64,000 nt of DNA from Cryptomeria japonica. Lineage: Eukaryota; Streptophyta; Pinopsida; Cupressales; Cupressaceae. The position numbers were made by a program, and so were the translations under genes. Below, in pieces: positions 1-12,800 of this stretch (positions are counted from its first letter, which is position 1; every line of letters starts with the position of its first letter). Under the pieces are notes generated by a model, which searched no databases, was not told where the DNA came from, and saw only the letters and a program-made list of their open reading frames with translations. The stretch spans positions 764,379,413 to 764,443,412 of the forward strand of contig NC_081414.1 in the NCBI RefSeq assembly GCF_030272615.1. The letters are read 5' to 3'.

Positions 1-586
1 GACTAGACTATCAAAGCTTAGGTGCCCCATTCTCTTGTCCCATAACTAACTTTTGTCTTCTTTCCCCATATACATTTTTTCCTTTTGATTTCATTCAAGA
101 TGTAGCTATTATCTGTTGTTCAATATGAATCTTCTATAATTTTCCATCCTTTCAGATGAAATGCATGAATGTGCCCTTGGACACACAATAGACTCACACT
201 TAGGAGATTTTGCTTCAACCACTTAACATATAGGACATTCTTAGTTTTTTTTCATTATCCAAACTAAGAGTGCATTTTCCATTTATATTTGCCTTAGTAT
301 TGTCTCCAAATTTCACTTTTCCTTCATTCTCTTTTTCAAGAGTAGAAAATTTACTCGTATCACTTTCCATGTGTCTTGAATAACTACTATTGACATACCA
401 TTTATCTCCCTTGTTTCATTCATGTAGGGTTGTTTCAACAAACATTGATTTGTTTTCTTTATTTTCTTGCTCCTTTTTATTCCTAACCTTGGTTGATTAA
501 TCATCCTTTTCATGAACATCTTCCTTATTTTGTCTCAAACACTTAGAACAACTAGTTCAACAAAAACGTGCTATGTGCCCAAAATT
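1..586 (-). pseudogene. Ty1/copia Gag C-terminus to protease start (third segment of the framing copia element)
   Basis: On the minus strand this reads, with stops, the second half of a CCHC zinc knuckle (NNFGHIARFC, about 540-590), a Lys/Glu-rich linker, then KWYVNSSYSRHM followed by a spaced F..L.....G.V.FGDN pattern. That is the usual start of the copia retropepsin (W.-D-S-G-C-S-x-H-M), here with the catalytic Asp changed to Asn. Several in-frame stops and a frameshift show it is dead. The element runs off the left edge, so integrase and RT would lie outside the window. The first half of the same zinc knuckle is found 27 kb away at about 27,700 because a LINE and a giant gypsy element separate them. 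Confidence 0.75.
576..586. repeat. Left target-site duplication of the LINE
   Basis: TGCCCAAAATT here recurs exactly at 8,657-8,667; the match extends to 14 bp with one mismatch. The pair brackets the LINE block and sits inside the copia zinc-knuckle codons. Confidence 0.75.
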
Positions 587-778
587 ATTCTGATTAATAT
601 GAAAAATAGGTTTTAAGGACCTGAAACCTTTAACATAGGAGTTTAAAATAGATCATCAAAGAGCATCTAGACCATATAAGAGTAGCTTACAAAACGACTG
701 GCATAAAGGACAGTAAACAAAAAGGACAACAAAAGAAAGAAACAACAAAGCATAAAAACCAAGGAAAACACTGCACAA
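587..778 (-). other. LINE 3' untranslated region
   Basis: This holds no ORF between the stop of ORF3 at 779 and the target-site duplication. Its last 40 bp on the minus strand (CAGGTCCTTAAAACCT, then a T-rich tract, then TTAAT) resemble the 3' end of the short insertion at 50,414-51,091, which suggests a shared LINE family tail. Confidence 0.55.
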
Positions 779-2572
779 CTATAAAGACTTCAAGAGGTCC
801 GCCGCCTTAATGACCAGCTGGTCATAGTTAGCCACAACAGATTTGAGTTCTTCCAAATCCTTATTTATCTTCTTCTCCTTCTTTTTACCTTTGGTTCTTG
901 TTCTGGGTCCTTGAATATCTCCTATGCCTTTAGTGTTAGGTTCAATCTCCAGGGTGTCCTCCTCCAGTTTGCTGATGAGGGTTTTTGTATTGCCAATAGA
1001 GGCCTTTTGAATGTTTAAGCTTTGCTCTGCGATACTTTTAAGGCATTCCTCAATTTTGTTGACTTTACTGACAGCTTCCACCATTATTTGATCGATATCA
1101 TTATCATTTGTTTTCCTCTCAATCAGGTCTTTCTCAATTTGTTCAAACCTAGGGTTGAAGGAGTCTCTAATCTCTTCGGCTCTGGCAATATTTTTGGTCA
1201 AATCCTCCACATAATCTGCCATAGACTTGCCTTCACCAATGCTGATAGTTTCCAGAATCTGGATTCTGTGGTTGAGCTTCTTGTTGTCCTCCACAACTTT
1301 CTTGTAACTGGTAATCAACCAATCCACAATGTCCACAAAAACTTTCAAACCCTCAGGAGGAGGGTTTGAAGAGGGAGTTATCTCATCAGATTTGTTTTGA
1401 TCCTTTTTGGAGATGTCACCAACAGTGGCTTTATCAACTTTTCCATCAACCTTCTATTCAAAAACTTCCCTAGTGGTCACCTCCTCCAAAGTCTGATCAA
1501 CTTCCAAAATCTTTTTCTGCTTTTGTTCCTCTAGCTCCTTAATATTGTCTTCCTGTCTCTTTTGTTTGTTCCTAGTTTGAATAGAGACTTTGGTTTTCTT
1601 TTTTTGTGGACCCTGGGTTTCCTCCTTCTCAGAATCTTCAGAGACCTCTTCCTCCTCCGAGGAGCTAATCTGGAGAATTTTGTCTTTAGGTTTTTTCTTA
1701 CCCTTCAGGGAGGAAGGCCTGGTTCTCACATGTTTCCTCTTCTTTCCAGTTTCAGCTTTAGAGTCATCCAGACTCTCCTCAGACTTTCTCGTTGAATCAC
1801 TGTCTGAACCCTCATCCATAGAAAAAATAGAGTCCGACCCTTCCTCCTCAGACTCAGAAATAGAGGGCTTAGGGCGGGCAATTTGGTTGGCTTTGAGGTG
1901 GTCATAAATTAAAACCATTAAGCCTTGATGCATGGCAGTATCACCCTTAGGGTTCTCTTTATGGGCCTTAATAGTAGCATTCATAGAACACAACATAAAA
2001 TATGGAATGTTAACTTTTTCGTCATACCTGAAATGATTCAACAAAACAAAATGGTAGCCATACACTTTTGTGAATCTATCATCCAAAGTAATATAGCACA
2101 TTATAGCAAAAATGACCTCCCTCCATGGCTTAACAAATGCCCTAGGTGGATGGTAAGTTTTACTTAGCTTAGCCAGGTGCTTTTTCTCCTTTGCAGTTTC
2201 AAGCTATCTTTCAATGGCCTCCTTGCTCAATTTTCTATTTTTGTAGTAGTTGCTTCCTTCCCTGTGAAGACCCGTGACCTGCGCGATGAGGTCTTCATCT
2301 ATGGAGACTAATTGATCTCCCATCTTTAGAGTGCCCTTTCTCCAGTTTTTATAGAAAAAATTAGTGACTGTGGCATCCCAACCATGGAGCCTCTCCATAA
2401 ATTTTGAAAACCCACCCTTCTGCAAAATGTTCCAGACAACCTCCTTTTGCTTCCACTCCTTACAGTTGCTGGGTTCATAGCGACATCTATTTCCTCCCAT
2501 TTTTTCGCTTTTTAGAGCTGAATGTCGAAAGTTGCAGAGAAATTTAGACAGGGAATTTCTTGGAGCTACCAA
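779..2572 (-). pseudogene. LINE ORF3: accessory protein with globular, acidic/basic and coiled-coil parts
   Basis: A single minus-strand frame of about 598 codons runs from 2,572 (or an internal ATG at 2,500, MGGNRC) to 779, broken by only two stops, both TAG (2,204-2,206 and 1,454-1,456). Residues 25-180 are a helical globular region with LVSIDEDLIAQVTGLHREG; then comes a Ser/Glu/Asp-rich stretch mixed with KKRKHVR and KGKKKPK patches that look like nuclear-localisation signals; the end (from about 1,348) is a predicted coiled coil. No enzymatic motif is visible. The TGL..G motif and overall layout resemble the accessory ORFs at 40.9-37.8 kb and in the giant LTRs, and recall domains annotated in plants as transposon-associated or plant-mobile-domain-like; that family link is from memory and untested. 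Confidence 0.6.
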
Positions 2573-2718
2573 ATTTACCCAGAAAGCATGGGAAGTGATA
2601 GATTGAGTGTTGTAATAAATGGTACTGACAATATTATAATTGCTCTAAACACTCCTTTTAACCCGTTTCATTATTATTTTGTCCATTTATGATCCTTGGG
2701 GTACTATTGTATCGATCC

Positions 2719-5700
2719 TTAAAAAATTATTGATCTGACATCCTCTAGGAGGCCTTCTTCTCCCTTCCATGTGATCATTTCATCTTGATTAACCGCCACA
2801 TTGGCAACCCAGTCAGTAGAACCATTAGCTTCACGGTAAATATGAGATATGAAGCTTTTCTCAAAAGTGTTAATGAAGTCTCTAGCTGCCTTTATTATGT
2901 TATTGATAGACCATGAGGGCTTAGAGGTCCCCTTTAGGCATTTGATGTTGTTGTTAGAGTCCCCTTCAATCCATAGGTAGGGGTAATTCCATCTTTTGGT
3001 GAGGAGAATACCTTGGAGTGCAGCCATTGCTTCTGCCTTGTGGTTTGTTTGGCTTCCTATAGGAACAATCATTTACTTGCATATACCATTATCATCTCTA
3101 AGAATTGCACCACATCCCGCAGGGCTTAGATTACCTTTTGCAGCACCATTGAAGCTAAGTTTGAACCAACCATGAGGGGGAGTTTTCCATCTTGCTTCTA
3201 ATCTTTTGTTTTGCTTGGGATCAGAACTGCCAACATTCTTCAAATTCCAGGAACTTAAAATGTGAGATTCCAAGGGGTTGGCCGAAATGCAGGGACCCCC
3301 AATGATCTCAATGTTCTCCACAATCGCCCATTGTATTTTATATAAAACAATGTCCCGAGTAAGAGAAGTGTCCTTGAAAATACAGTTGTTTCTTTCTTTC
3401 CATAACCCCCACAGAATGTGAGAGAGTGATAGCTGCCACATAGATCTCAAAAAGGGGTTAGACTAATGATAGTTCCAGGAGTGGAACAAATCACCGATAG
3501 TGTTAGGAAACACCCAATCAATGAAAAAATTATTAAGAAATCTTTCCCAAATTGAAGCAGAAAAGGAACAATGGATGGCCAGATGGTCCACAGACTCTTC
3601 CTCCTCAAGACAAAGAGTACATCTATTAGGAAAAGAAAAACCTCTGCCCTTGAGATTATCTAAGGTCGATATTTTATTTTGGAGACTAGTCCAATAGAAA
3701 AAAATGATTTTAGGGATCAAACCCTTTATCCAAGCTTCAGACCAAAAAGGATTTTCAAATGGGGCAGGGGAGAGAGCACCATACATTGAAGAGACAGTGA
3801 TATTACCTTTAGGTTCATATTTCCAAATGAGGGAGACTTCCTCTTTATTCAACCAGGTCGATTACAAATGTTTCTTAAGCTTTATTAGGTCTGGGTTGAT
3901 ACTTTCATTGTTCTGCCATTTATCACCTATCCAATACCCTTCAACTAAAGGGCCAAAAATTCTAATACAGGAGGAGGCATAAGGAGCCCATTCTGGGATA
4001 TCAATCAAAGATTTATCAAAATGCCAGGGATCTTCCCAGAATTTAACTTTCCTACCATTGCCTACTTTCCATCTAACCCCTTTAGTAATTTTTTCTCTAC
4101 ACTTAGAAGCATGATTCCAAATATGGGACCCATTCATACTGATGTCAGAATTTATAAAAGAGGAAAGAGAAGAGGACATAAGAGAGTACTTACTTCTCCA
4201 GATTTTACACCATTCACTATCTGAGTGGAACAATCTCCATACTTGTTTAGACAAGAGAGCTTCATTTAGGGTCTGGATTCTTCTCAGGCCCATGCCTCCT
4301 TTACTTTTCAGTCTGCATACCTTATCTCAGGACACAAGAGACATTCTTTTCTTTTCCTCGACCCCTAACCAGAGAATTTTTTTTTGAATTTTCTCAATTG
4401 CATCAACATACTTTACGGGAATTCTAAAGAGGCTAAGGGCGTAGATAGGTATACTTTAAAGAGAATTTTTTAGAATTTGAAGCTTTCCAACCTGACTTAA
4501 GAGGGCTCCTTTCCATCCAGCCAACTTTTTATGAAATTTTTCCACTAGAGAGCTCCAAAAAGAATCAGGTGGTGCAGTGCCCAAAGGGAGGCCAAGATAA
4601 GTGGCAGGATGATCGACAATCCGACATTCTACGATTCTGTTGATTCTATGTTGTCTTCTCTTTGGAGTATTGATGAAAAAACTTCACTTTTGATCCAATT
4701 AATGAGCTGACCAAAAGCAGAAAAAAACTTACAAAGAGTGTCCTTCAGGTTCTAGCTTTTGAGATACTTGAGTCCCCAATGACAATGGTATTATCCACAA
4801 ACTGTTGGTGGGAGAAAGTATGATCAACTGAAGAAGGTTGAAGTCCCTTAAAAAATCCTCACATCACCATGCTTTCCATAGACCTACCAAAACATTCAGC
4901 CATAATTATGAAGAGGATAGGGGAAATGGGATCCCCTTGCCTCAATCCTCTAGAAGCTTGAAAAAAGGGGGATGGAGATCCATTGACAAGAACAACAAAA
5001 GAGGCTGAGGTAATAATCTAATTGAAGAGGTCAACACATTTGGTGGAGAAACCATAATCCACAAGAACCTTCACGAGGAAAGACCAATCAACCCGGTCAT
5101 AGGCCTTAGAGAGATCAAGCTTAAGGATGAAACCCCGTTTCTTAGCCGTAACAAGAGAATGAATGTTCTCATGGACAGTAATAATGGAGTCAAGAATTTG
5201 TCTTCCTGGCACAAAACCATTTTGCTGATGATTAATCAAAGAGGGAAGGACAGTCAAGATTCTGGAAGTAAGAACCTTGGAGATAATCTTGTGAAAAGAA
5301 TTGCATAAGATGATTGGCCTAAACTTGTCCATGGAGTCAACACCTTGGATTTTGGGAATTAGTGCAATGAAAGTACCATTAATTTCTTTCAAAAGTCTTC
5401 TAGCCCCAAAAAATTCCTTGACCCCATTGGAACCATCTTTCCCTACAATGTCCCAAAAATCTTGGAAGAAGAACATGGGGAAGCCATCTGGACTGTGAGC
5501 TTTGTTACCATCAAAAGAAAATATATCATTTTTGATCTCCAAGTTTGAAGGTATAGAAGAAAGGGAGGCATTCATCTTCTCATCAACAAGACACAAAATA
5601 TTTTGAAGAAAAGAAGATTGAGCATCAACATCCAACCTATGATCCCTTGTCAGAAGATCATAAAAGTACCTTTTGGCCTCATTCCTTATCTCTTCCTCCT

Positions 5701-6865
5701 TAACCAGCCCCCCACTATCCACTACCAGTTTAGTAATCATGTTTGCCGCTTTATGTTTGATAGTCGACATATGAAAGAATCTTGTGTTCCTATCTCCTTC
5801 CTTTAGCCATGTGCATCTTGATCTCTGCTTCCAAAAAGTTTCCTCTTTAGCAATGATTTCATGGTATTTTTTAAGGGTCTCATTTTCTTCAGCAATAGAC
5901 ACAGTAGAGAAACCATCCTTATGAATTTGGACCTGTATTTTATTGAGGTCATCCTGGACTTTACCTTTGGCCTCAAAAATATTCCCGAAGTTGGATTTAT
6001 TCCAGAATCTTATGTTGTCCTTAACACTTTTGAGTTTCTTCACAACTCTGTACATAGCAGTGCCCTCAACTTGAATATTCCATCATTCCTGAATTTTAAG
6101 GGTAATATATGGGTGATGAGTCCACATTTTTTCAAATCTAAAAGGAAAATGTCTTCTTCTATTAATTGGGTCAGCAAAAAAAGTTATGCGAAAATGATCA
6201 GACCCAACCCAGATGTGGGCAGACAGGGAGCAGAAATAATGTTTGTACCAGTCATCAGAAATAAGAGCCCTATCAAGGCGAACTTGGATAAGATCATTAC
6301 CAGTCCTCCTGTTAGTCCATGTGTAATTGCATCCCTATATCTCCACATCATTGAGAACCTGAGTATTTATGAAATCCATGAGGGCCAATCTACTTTAAAA
6401 CTAAGAGGGGCTTCCACCAAATTTTTCCTCCTCTCTCAAAGGAGTATTGAAGTCTCCCATGACCAGCCAACTAAGATTCTTGAAGTTGTCCCTTGTTTCT
6501 ATGAGTTTTTTCCAGAAGAAGTTTCTTGCTTTCAAGGTGTTAGGAGCATATATGTTAGTGATGACCCATGAAGTTCCATCTTTTAAATGCTCAAATCTAA
6601 TATGATAAAAATTTTTCTAGAATAAGAACATGACGTTTGACACTATTGAGATTCCACATAGTAGTTATGCCTCCTGAAGCACCTTTCGAGCTACCACCAC
6701 TGATTCTCCCATTTTTAAAGAACTTCAGAGATTCAACTTTTTCACTACTCATTTTGGTCTCCTGAATAAGAAAATACAAGGTTTACTATCCCTTATCATA
6801 TTCCTAATAATATCATGTTCATGGGGATTATTGAGTCTCCTAATATTCCAAGAGATAATCTTCAT
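2719..6865 (-). pseudogene. LINE ORF2: AP endonuclease, reverse transcriptase, RNase H
   Basis: The frame begins at an ATG at 6,865 (MKIISWNIR, typical start of an APE-type endonuclease). QETKMS follows at about 6,760 and MGDFNT at about 6,460. The RT occupies about 6,055-4,600 with LKEGDRNTRFFH, PDGF, ALIPK, FRPI, KAYDRVDW and GLRQGDP; the catalytic box at about 4,780 reads FVDN instead of F/Y-A-D-D. A zinc-binding RVT motif (C-x2-C...H-x4-C) lies near 3,600. RNase H covers about 3,170-2,720 (GWFKLSFNGA, AEAMAA, EGDSN), with the first catalytic Asp replaced by Asn. Frameshifts between 6,600 and 6,055 and near 5,018-4,293, plus several stops, make it non-functional. Confidence 0.85.
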
Positions 6866-6867
6866 AG

Positions 6868-8600
6868 TTACTTACCGATTCCTAACTCCTTAAGAGTCTT
6901 CTGAGTCCCATCTACAATGTTCTTGTTGGTCTCCTTATCTTTGAATTTGTGGTTTGAAGGTCGACCTAGGGAAGAGGAAACATACCCAACATCAACTTGA
7001 GCTATTCTACTGGATTTCCTTAATTGAGAAGCCGAGGGAGTAGATCCTTTCTTGTTCCCGTATTTGGGCATTTTCCAGTCAGCCTCTTTCTCGAGAACCA
7101 CTTCAGGATTACTGAGAAGTCTAGATATTTCATCTTCATTACCCCAATTAGGACATCTGGAATCATGTGTTGCACTATTTACTATTTTTGAAGTTTGGTC
7201 TGAATCCGAAAGGTTCATGCCCAATATAGCACATTTTTGGGCTTCTTGCATTTCAGAATTGATCATAAGAGGCGAAGAGTCAATCTTTTCTTCTTGGGAG
7301 GTAGTGATCTCCCCTTCCTCAGGTTGTTCCTCTTTCTTGTGCATTTCCTTACCAACAAAAGTATCAGCAATAACCATTTCTGCTATATCTTTTGAAGATA
7401 CAGACTGTTCTTTAAATCCCTCTATACAAATCTGCCATGTCAAAGGGTTGTTTACTTTCATTGAATCATTCCTCAAGACTTCTTGGGTGGGGAGATTAGA
7501 GATAGAAGTTGAGGAGACCACTTCCTTATTTTCTCCCAGGGGTTCAAATCAATTGTTGTCAACAAAGTCAACTTCCTTATTTTATGGGTTTTTGACTTGC
7601 CATACTTTTTTTTCCAGAAACTTTTTACTTTTAATCAAAGGTTTGGTTTGCTTGAGCTCTCCTTTAGGCTTGAGAGGACAGGATTTAGCCTAGTGACCTA
7701 CTTTCTTGCAGTGGAAACAGGCAAAGGGGATAGATTCATATCCTATCAGTTGTTTCCATGTTCCCAACTTTGACACTATGTCTATTTGTTCCGGCATATC
7801 TGCATCATGAGCTATCCCTACACAAAACCTAGCATGAGTGAGTCTCCTTTTTGAGGCAGTGATTGGGTCTATAGAGAGGAGCTCACCAAAGGAGCTTGCT
7901 ATTATGAGAAAATGCTTTCTGCCCAATATTCAAGAGGCAAACCTGGTAACTTAACCCAAACTGGAACTTGTGCCAAAAGAGAGTCATTCATGTTTAGATT
8001 TGGATGCCATTTCCAAACAACCAAGGTTGTCTTTCCAACCATCCAAGGACTACCACATAGTATCCTTATTTTATCTTCTTCACATGAGAAAGTAAAGGAA
8101 ATGAGACCTTTGGGCAATGCCGAGATTTCAACATTACCTTTCAGAACCCATTTCCATTTGACATAAGCCCTTACCACTTCGATGTTTGGACGCAGACCCA
8201 TAAATTTGTCTACCAGGGAATTCGACATACTCTTTATATTATGATCCAGAACCAGATTAGGGATAGAGATAGTGAACTTTCCACCAGTTGGATCAGAAAT
8301 GTTCTTGACAGGAGTTAAAGAGGATTTTTCCAGATGGTTTTGTTCCAAAAAGGGATGACCATTTTCTAGAGTCTTTTCCATTCTCCAAGGTCTCTTCACG
8401 TGGGTTGAACCCCCCGCTGGACCCCCACCCCCGAAAACCCAGAACCTGCTTTCTTCTCTGGCAGAGTACCACCAGTCTACAGAATTTCATCAACCTTCGG
8501 AATATCCAGAGGCTTGTCCTTCTCTCCCATAGGACCAACTCCTTCGTTCTGGCCGCTCCCACCATTAGAACTAGAGTTCCCGCCTTTCAGAGAATTTGAA
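6868..8600 (-). pseudogene. LINE ORF1: DUF4283-type RNA-binding protein with zinc knuckle
   Basis: Minus-strand frames give, in order, a Gly-rich N-terminus, a DUF4283-like region (about 8,250-7,920; KFMGLRPNIEVVRAYVKWKW and WVKLPGLPLEYW), a CCHC zinc knuckle beginning CFHCKKVGH at about 7,700, and a Ser/Glu-rich C-terminus ending at 6,868. Plant L1 ORF1 proteins have this order and bind their own RNA. Frameshifts lie near 8,400 and 7,920 and a stop splits the zinc knuckle. The terminal TAA is only 2 nt before the ORF2 ATG (TAACTATG on the minus strand), suggesting coupled translation when the element was live. Confidence 0.75.
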
Positions 8601-8656
8601 TTTTGAATTCTCCCATTCCCGCTTCCTACTCCTCCCAACTCCATTGCCTTCTAATT

Positions 8657-8667
8657 TGCCCAAAATT
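8657..8667. repeat. Right target-site duplication of the LINE
   Basis: TGCCCAAAATT, identical to 576-586. On the minus strand it reads through the NNFG codons of the interrupted copia zinc knuckle. Confidence 0.75.
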
Positions 8668-8671
8668 GTTG

Positions 8672-8676
8672 CACTT
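8672..8676. repeat. Left 5-bp target-site duplication of the giant gypsy element
   Basis: CACTT directly precedes the LTR start TGTTGGG; the same five bases follow the right LTR at 27,698-27,702. Confidence 0.85.
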
Positions 8677-9592
8677 TGTTGGGTGAAAATTTTGTAAACT
8701 GGTGAAGTTTCACATAATATGTGTTTCACAACAACAAATGGGATAATATCTCTTAGAAGGCAAGATAGGCTCCCTCCCAATTATAAGGTAAGGCTCCCTC
8801 TTTCTACTACAATTACTATCTATTCTAACTACCTGATACCTTTACACTAATCCCAGGTACAATAACAATTGAGCAATCTTTTTTCAGAGCCAGTTCTATC
8901 CAATTCTCTCTTTTAAGAACAAATTTCTCTTAACTAATTTAATTCAAAACTTGCAGTAATATTTAAAACTAATTTAACCAGGAAGTAAAGTGTCTGTGAA
9001 AGATCAAAGTCTTTCGTTACTTCCTCTTTTCTGAAAAATGACTTAGGGATGAGAATTACATACAGTTAAGAACTCAAAGATTTTCTTATATATTGAGCTT
9101 CTATTTACCACTATAACCCCTAATATATTTTTAGCTCAAAGACTTACAATATATTTAAAGATCTTCTACTCTCAACCAAATAATTCATAAAGCACAAAGA
9201 CTCTACTTCTTACCTTTTCAATACAAATTCTAGAGATAACTTGTATAAGCTCAAAGACTTAAAGCATCCTTTTCTCAACCAATTTTTAATTCTTGAAATT
9301 CCAAAGTAAGTCAAAGATTACTTTCAAAACTCAAAAAATATTTAATTTCTAGCACAAAGAACTATACCCAACTTTAATCATTCAAGAATATATGATACCA
9401 ATGACATAAGATCACTCATACCACATAATTTATTGTACTCAAAACAAAGTTTGAATTCCAAGCTTCTCTTTTTCTTGATAAAATTGCAAAATTACTAAAA
9501 AGAACACAAAGTCTCAATTTTCTCTTCACTTGGGTAGAGTTTTGTTGCATAAACAAAGATGAAAAAAAAATTCTTACTACAATAATAACCCT

Positions 9593-9606
9593 CATATATA
9601 TATAAG
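9593..9606 (-). promoter_or_regulatory. TATA-like motif in the 3' LTR
   Basis: TTATATATATATG on the minus strand, about 920 bp before the LTR's 3' end and about 200 bp after the accessory ORF. The same position in the 5' LTR (about 22,685-22,695) keeps CTATATATATGA. This is the likely promoter of the genomic retroelement RNA. Confidence 0.5.
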
Positions 9607-9802
9607 AGGGGTGCAACATGAAAACCAAAAATTATAACTAATTCTAAGACTAAGTCAAAAGAAGAGTTCAAATCTACTTAGGACTTGTGCACGCAACAGG
9701 TGTACGTAAGTAATTACAAAATGACACCTAAAGTGTCAAAGGATAAAATGAAACACCATTGGGAAAAACATGAAAAATGAATAAGTGCCATTTTCCCTTA
9801 AG

Positions 9803-12800
9803 CTAAATCTCACTTCTGAAACTCCTCAAAATTCTGAAAAGCATTCTTCATTTGAACTCCATCGAGACCTTAGGTATTGTTGGTGATGACCTTGACCCTG
9901 GTGATGGAATATTCTGTCGGTACAACACTTCTTGTGTTTCCTTAAAATAGTATCCAGAAAATCACTGACGAATTGGAGATCAACCAATTTATCAATTGAG
10001 GACAAAGAAAAATCCTCCTTATCAACTTCAGTAGTCACAAGAAAGCTATATTATTTGATGATTTCATCCACATCAAACACTTTTCATTCTCATCAAGGAA
10101 GGCACATGGAATCTCAGAGATGTTTTTTTGCAATCTCCTTCTTCTTATCCACACATTATTTTAGGGCCTTCCTCATATCCTTGACTAGGCGTTCAAGAAT
10201 ATTCATTTGATGTTCCAAGGCCTCTTGCTACATAATGTACATGGGCCATGAAGGAATGAAACCATTTTGGATGAGATCATCCGGATCATAATATTCAAAC
10301 TTCAACCAAGCTTCAAAATCCTTTTCCTTTTCTTAAAGATCCTGAGAGAAGACTTCCATGGTGTTATCTATCTCTGCCCTCACTGCATCAAGATTACTAA
10401 TGATGGTGCAGGTTGAATTTAAGAGTCATGTGCCCTGACTAAACACCTGGTCCATCCATTCCCCTACAACTATGCTCTAAGATGTTGCTTGCTCAACTCT
10501 TTTAACAACATGTTCATCCAAGGATGAAGCTACAAGTTCAACAACTTCTAAAGACTTGGTCACTTTAATAAGAATTGAGGTGAGTTACTCAATTAAAGCT
10601 TTGAGTTGATCTTTCTTGACCTTATCTTCATGGTACCTTGTAACAAGAGCTTCAAAAGATGATATGACATCACCCAAAGAGGAATCATGAGTTTGCTTTC
10701 CCAACTCAATCCTTTCAATGACATAGTTTGAATCTTGGACTTGGCCAATAAATGCATCTGAAGGAGGAACAACAACCACTGCATACTTGTTCCTATTCTT
10801 GTCAACCTTTATCCTTGACAAAGTTTTAACTTTCTTGACAGTCTTGGGTTTGACAGGAGTAAGTTGACTGAAATAAAAAATCTTCAAGTCACACAACTCG
10901 CTTCTTTATTTTTGGTGCATTGGACATCAACCAAGATAGTAAAGTTGTATCATCATCCTCACCTACTACCACATCATGAGAGGGATTGATATAATCATGA
11001 ATGGTTGTGGTCACAATAGGAGAGGTCATGGTGATTACATTGGTGGGATTTTCAAGAGATGATTCGTTTGACCTAGGAGCCGAATCAATCATGAATTTGT
11101 CAAAACCATCTAACATATTTTCACACACTTCAAATGACATGGGAAAAGGTGAGAAGATATTCTCAATGTTGTCATGAGGTGTGTCTAGGACAGACTCACT
11201 AGTACTAGTGGAAGATACATGGATAAAGTTTGAAGGAGAAACACAAGTAACCACTGGAGGCACGGGCTCAGAAATAAAAATAGGAACCTGTAACATAGAC
11301 GAAGAAGGAGGTACCTGGGGTAAGGATTCATCTACTTGTGGCAACTCTTCTTCATTAAGTCCATGTTGTTCTTGATCACCTTCTTGTTTTTCTTCCAATT
11401 GATTGACATCGATTCGTTCTTAATTAGGATGCTCACCCTCCTTTTGTTCTTTTGGTACCTTTGACTCTTGTGTCTCATGAACATTAGAAATTAAAGGTTA
11501 TCCTTGAGCTTTCCCTTTCTTAGTTCCAACTATGAATTTCAGTTTAGGAGCCTTGGCTAGAGTAGCGAGACCCTGTTTGTTCTTGGTTCTAATTTTAGAT
11601 CTTTTTCCCATTGGGCCAACATTGTCATCATCAGAACCAGAAGAGAATGGTTTCAATGAAACACCATGCAGAGTCAACCAAACATTGGTATTCATAATAA
11701 TAATTTGAAACCACTCCTTGATGGAAGTACATTCCTTTTGTGACCATTGAATTAGAGGCAAAGGAGTAGAAGAAACTTTGTTCTTCTTATACATAGGATC
11801 TAGGATGTCCCCATCTTCCTCAAGATCATCAAGAATATCAACAAGACCAAAGTTTTCAATTGGTAACAAACAATAGTCAAGTTTTCTCACATCATGCTCA
11901 GATTTGCAATCAACCCAAATATCTTCAATTTGGTGCACATGAACATATGCCTTCAACTTATTTCTCATCCCTCTATAGTCAAAGTCCTTCTTGGATTTGA
12001 AGAATCTCATGGCAACTCTTCTCATCTCCTCTTCCATTGCTCTAGCTTTGTAGATGGAGTTGATGGAATATCTACCAATGGTAAGAGAGAACTTCAAACC
12101 TATTTTATGAGAACCTAATTGGGCCTCATGTATTGCATTCATTTGATGAGCTAGCTCCATCAATACAATCTTATCAGAAGGGTACCTAGGGAGCATAAAA
12201 GGCTCACCAGTGAAATAATCAACCCTGAGGTATGTTAAGGTTGGGAATTGTAGGAACAAGCATCCATATTGGTTCACTATCTCCTAAGAATGATCAAATA
12301 ATCACTTATTATACAATTTTTTGTTCAACCTAACCATATAATAACTAAATAATATATCATTTACCTTCCATAAATGACTATGATTATTCTGAAGAAGCAA
12401 CTAGGAATAGTATTTATGTACCTCAATTTGCCTCCAATCACTACTTGTAGACAATCTAGGAAAATGTCTCATTGAAGCCACACCATACACCAAGTATGAA
12501 GTCATGTAGAACTTGAGTGTGGTAGGTACCTTGGTCAATTGTTCACAAATGGCGTCACTAATTTGTTTTCCCCAAAATGTCTTCTCTTTATTTTACCTGA
12601 TCACATGAATGTATTGATACATAAATTTATAGAACGTGTTGGAGGTGGGAAGACCCTTCACCTTGCTCAAGAGAGTTATCAAATCGTTGACTTCGTCAAT
12701 GAAGTTACATCTTGGAAGAGATTCTGACAATCTTGCAATGGTAGGTCTCTAGGTTTTCAACTAGTTATCATTCATGTTCTTTCAATACTTGTCATAATTT

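Larger units (their letters stand above)
587..8656 (-). mobile_element. L1-type LINE with an extra third ORF
   Basis: The block reads on the minus strand: a short 5' leader (to about 8,600), ORF1 with a DUF4283-like domain and zinc knuckle, ORF2 with endonuclease, reverse transcriptase and RNase H, a 146-bp spacer, a third ORF, and a 190-bp 3' UTR. An 11-bp duplication TGCCCAAAATT flanks it, in the size range for LINE insertion. No poly(A) tail is seen; the 3' end is T-rich and ends TTTTTCATATTAATCAG on the minus strand. Stops and frameshifts are scattered through all ORFs, so the copy is inactive. The insertion point is a copia Gag zinc knuckle. Confidence 0.8.

Noticed and set aside
5861-6571. 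236-codon plus-strand frame
   Set aside because: It is the antisense of the LINE endonuclease region, whose minus-strand motifs (MGDFNT and others) are clear.
8571-8780. 69-codon frame across the left edge of the giant LTR
   Set aside because: It spans the LTR border and LINE leader and codes nothing recognisable; chance frame.
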